From contig LSYV01000059.1 in assembly GCA_001584585.1 (NCBI GenBank), positions 96,665 through 128,568 on the forward strand: DNA of 31,904 nt, written 5' to 3'. The DNA is from Gonium pectorale. Its lineage: Eukaryota; Chlorophyta; Chlorophyceae; Chlamydomonadales; Volvocaceae. Positions 30,577 through 31,904 of the stretch are shown one piece after another (position 1 is the stretch's first letter; each line of letters opens with the position of its first letter). Under the pieces are notes generated by a model that worked only from the letters and a program-made list of their open reading frames with translations, was not told where the DNA came from and searched no databases. The translations under genes were made by a program, and so were the position numbers.

Positions 30577-31583
30577 TCACGGCGCCGTCCTGCCCCGTAC
30601 GAACGATGGCAGCTCGTCCTGCGGGGGATTTGAGGGGGGCCAGGGGGGCCATCACCACGCCAGCATCACCCAGCAGCTGATTCGAGGACTCTCGGGCGGA
30701 GGCTCCCCGCGCGCCGTCGCTGCCAAGATCAGGCCTCCCGGCGCCCATACATGGGCGCTGCGACCTTCAAGCTTACACACACGACCTTCAAGCCGACCTT
30801 CACAACCGTTCGAATGTTGCCGTACAGCCGTATGGCCGTACAGGTACCGATCACTTACCCGCAGCCAGTTGTAGATGCGCGCCGCCATCTCCGCCGGCGG
30901 CCACCGCGGGCTCCAGGGGTAGTCCGAGTAGGACCTCGTGGGCTCGGGCAGGTTGAGCGCCCTGAAGCAGCAGGTGGAAGGTGGACGTGCAGAGGTGAGC
31001 GTGCCAAGATGATGAAGGAACTCCGAAGAATATGAACTCGAACAGGAGCGATGATGACGGGCAGCAAATTTGGCAAGATAGCAAGGCGTGTGTGAGCTGA
31101 GCGCAGCACAGGCCATCTGCCAAGATGACCCAGGGCCCCGTTAAAAAGGCCGCATTTCTCAAACAGTGCAAAAAAGTGCATCGAGCATTCGAGTATTTCC
31201 ATAGCAGTGCGAAAGGGCGCAGTGTGCGCGTCGTCCCCTTTTGCGAAAGAACGTCTCCTTGCGTGACTGGCGCGCGTGCTGCCCCAACCGCGCCAACCGA
31301 ACGACTCCAACCGTCAATCGTCCCCAAACTGCGGCAACGACCGCAACCGCCAACCACCAACCTCCGGCCAACGCGCAACCGTCGCGCCCCCCCCACCCCA
31401 CACACACACGCACCTGACGCCGTGCAGCACGAGCGTGGGCTTGTCGGCCGGGAAGCGCGCGCCCAACTCCACTGACAGCAGCAGCGGCACGCCCTCCCAG
31501 GCCAGCGAGAAGAGCGCCACGCCGCCGCGCGGGTTGCGCTCCAGGGCGGGGCCCGCCAGCAGCTCTTCAAAGGCCGAGAACAG
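30577..31583 (-). CDS. BRE/BABAM2 (BRCC45), C-terminal exons; 5' part outside the window
   Basis: Three minus-strand exons join in phase: 31583-31414, 30961-30859 and 30618-30577. The first encodes FSAFEELLAGPAL, then LFSLAWEGVPLLLSVELG and RFPADKPTLVLHGVR. The second encodes RSYSDYPWSPRWPPAEMAAR. The third is a short tail DELPSFVRGRTAP ending TGA. The order hydrophobic strand, FPxDxPTLxLxxV, NYPYSPRW-like, EMA matches the C-terminal UEV-like domain of BRE, the scaffold subunit of the BRISC and BRCA1-A Lys63-specific deubiquitinase complexes. In those complexes it supports BRCC36 activity in DNA repair and signalling. About 105 residues are visible out of roughly 380. The last exon is the least certain because the tail is poorly conserved; the donor at 30858 (GTAAGT) requires a further exon and this is the first in-phase acceptor fit I find. 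Confidence 0.8.
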
Positions 31584-31587
31584 CTGG

Positions 31588-31632
31588 GGGGGGGGGCGGG
31601 CGGGCGGGCGGGTGGACGGGCGGGCGGGCGGG
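31588..31632. repeat. GGGC-type tetranucleotide array
   Basis: Tandem GGGC units within the BRE intron, immediately upstream (minus strand) of the exon at 31583. On the minus strand this is the C-rich tract before the acceptor. Confidence 0.85.
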
Positions 31633-31814
31633 CGCGGGGGGCATGCCGAGGAGGAGCCCCATGTGTGCAAATGGATGTTACTACGCGTTTTCTTGGGTTG
31701 CGGAGAGTGTGAGGAGCATGGTGGTCGCCGTAACCGCGTGTTGAAAAGGAAAACGCATACGACGAGCGTAACCGCGTGTGTACCGAACGTACCTGGCGTG
31801 CGCCGATCCCCGTC

Positions 31815-31904
31815 GCCCCCCCCCCCGTCCCCCCATCCTTCCCCCATTTTTATTTTATTATCCTTTCCCCGTGCCCCCCCCCCCGTCCCCCCCATCCTTC
31901 CCCC
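31815..31904. repeat. C-rich direct repeat at the window end
   Basis: Two copies of a C-run followed by GTCCCCCC and ATCCTTCCCC, at about 31815-31846 and 31872-31904, separated by an AT-rich spacer. The window ends inside the second copy, which suggests assembly stopped in this repeat. Confidence 0.8.

Overview
This window looks like nuclear DNA from a chlorophyte green alga, most likely a volvocalean (Chlamydomonas/Gonium/Volvox-like). The reasons are high GC, many short GT-AG introns with CA/GT-rich tracts, TGTAA-type polyadenylation signals near gene ends, G- and C-rich minisatellites, and protein families typical of these algae. The exact species cannot be told. Both ends run into simple G/C tracts and there is a 20-N gap at 13392-13411, so this is probably a complete small contig or a repeat-bounded piece of a scaffold.

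Layout: (1) 1-614: a G-rich minisatellite and the last exon of an unknown plus-strand gene. (2) 2788-9873: a large plus-strand STAND/NLR-type gene. It has an N-terminal helical bundle resembling HeLo/MLKL-NTD domains, then an NB-ARC ATPase, a winged helix and kinesin-light-chain-like TPRs. Ten exons join with consistent phase. (3) 10340-11900: an inverted, partial copy of the 3' end of the Rieske gene found at 17.7-23.1 kb, split by a 550-bp hAT-like non-autonomous element made of small palindromes. (4) 12940-14000: a ~452-bp segment present twice across the N gap, followed by a 117-bp-arm foldback. (5) 14757-15575: a decayed retroelement-like ORF whose 3' flank recurs inverted at 23.58-23.76 kb. 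(6) 16095-15783 minus: a small lysine-rich protein gene. (7) 17050-17660: a ~120-bp minisatellite and a short telomere-like tract. (8) 17681-23056 plus: an 11-exon FAD oxidoreductase with a C-terminal Rieske domain, interrupted by an in-frame TGA where the family has Trp. (9) 24871-24988: a foldback. (10) 29332-26765 minus: a complete six-exon agmatine-deiminase/PAD-family gene with a signal-peptide-like N terminus. (11) 31583-30577 minus: the C-terminal exons of BRE/BABAM2 (BRCC45).

The genes do not form an operon or obvious pathway; this is a eukaryotic gene neighbourhood rich in repeats. The most interesting locus is the NLR-like gene: a putative cell-death-type helical bundle fused to an NB-ARC/TPR sensor is the architecture of immune receptors in plants and fungi. 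The Rieske locus is a useful natural experiment, because its inverted copy preserves an empty site for the inserted element and shows an exon far better conserved than its flanking intron. Exon models were built by hand from splice signals, reading phase and remembered family motifs. No search or transcript data were available.
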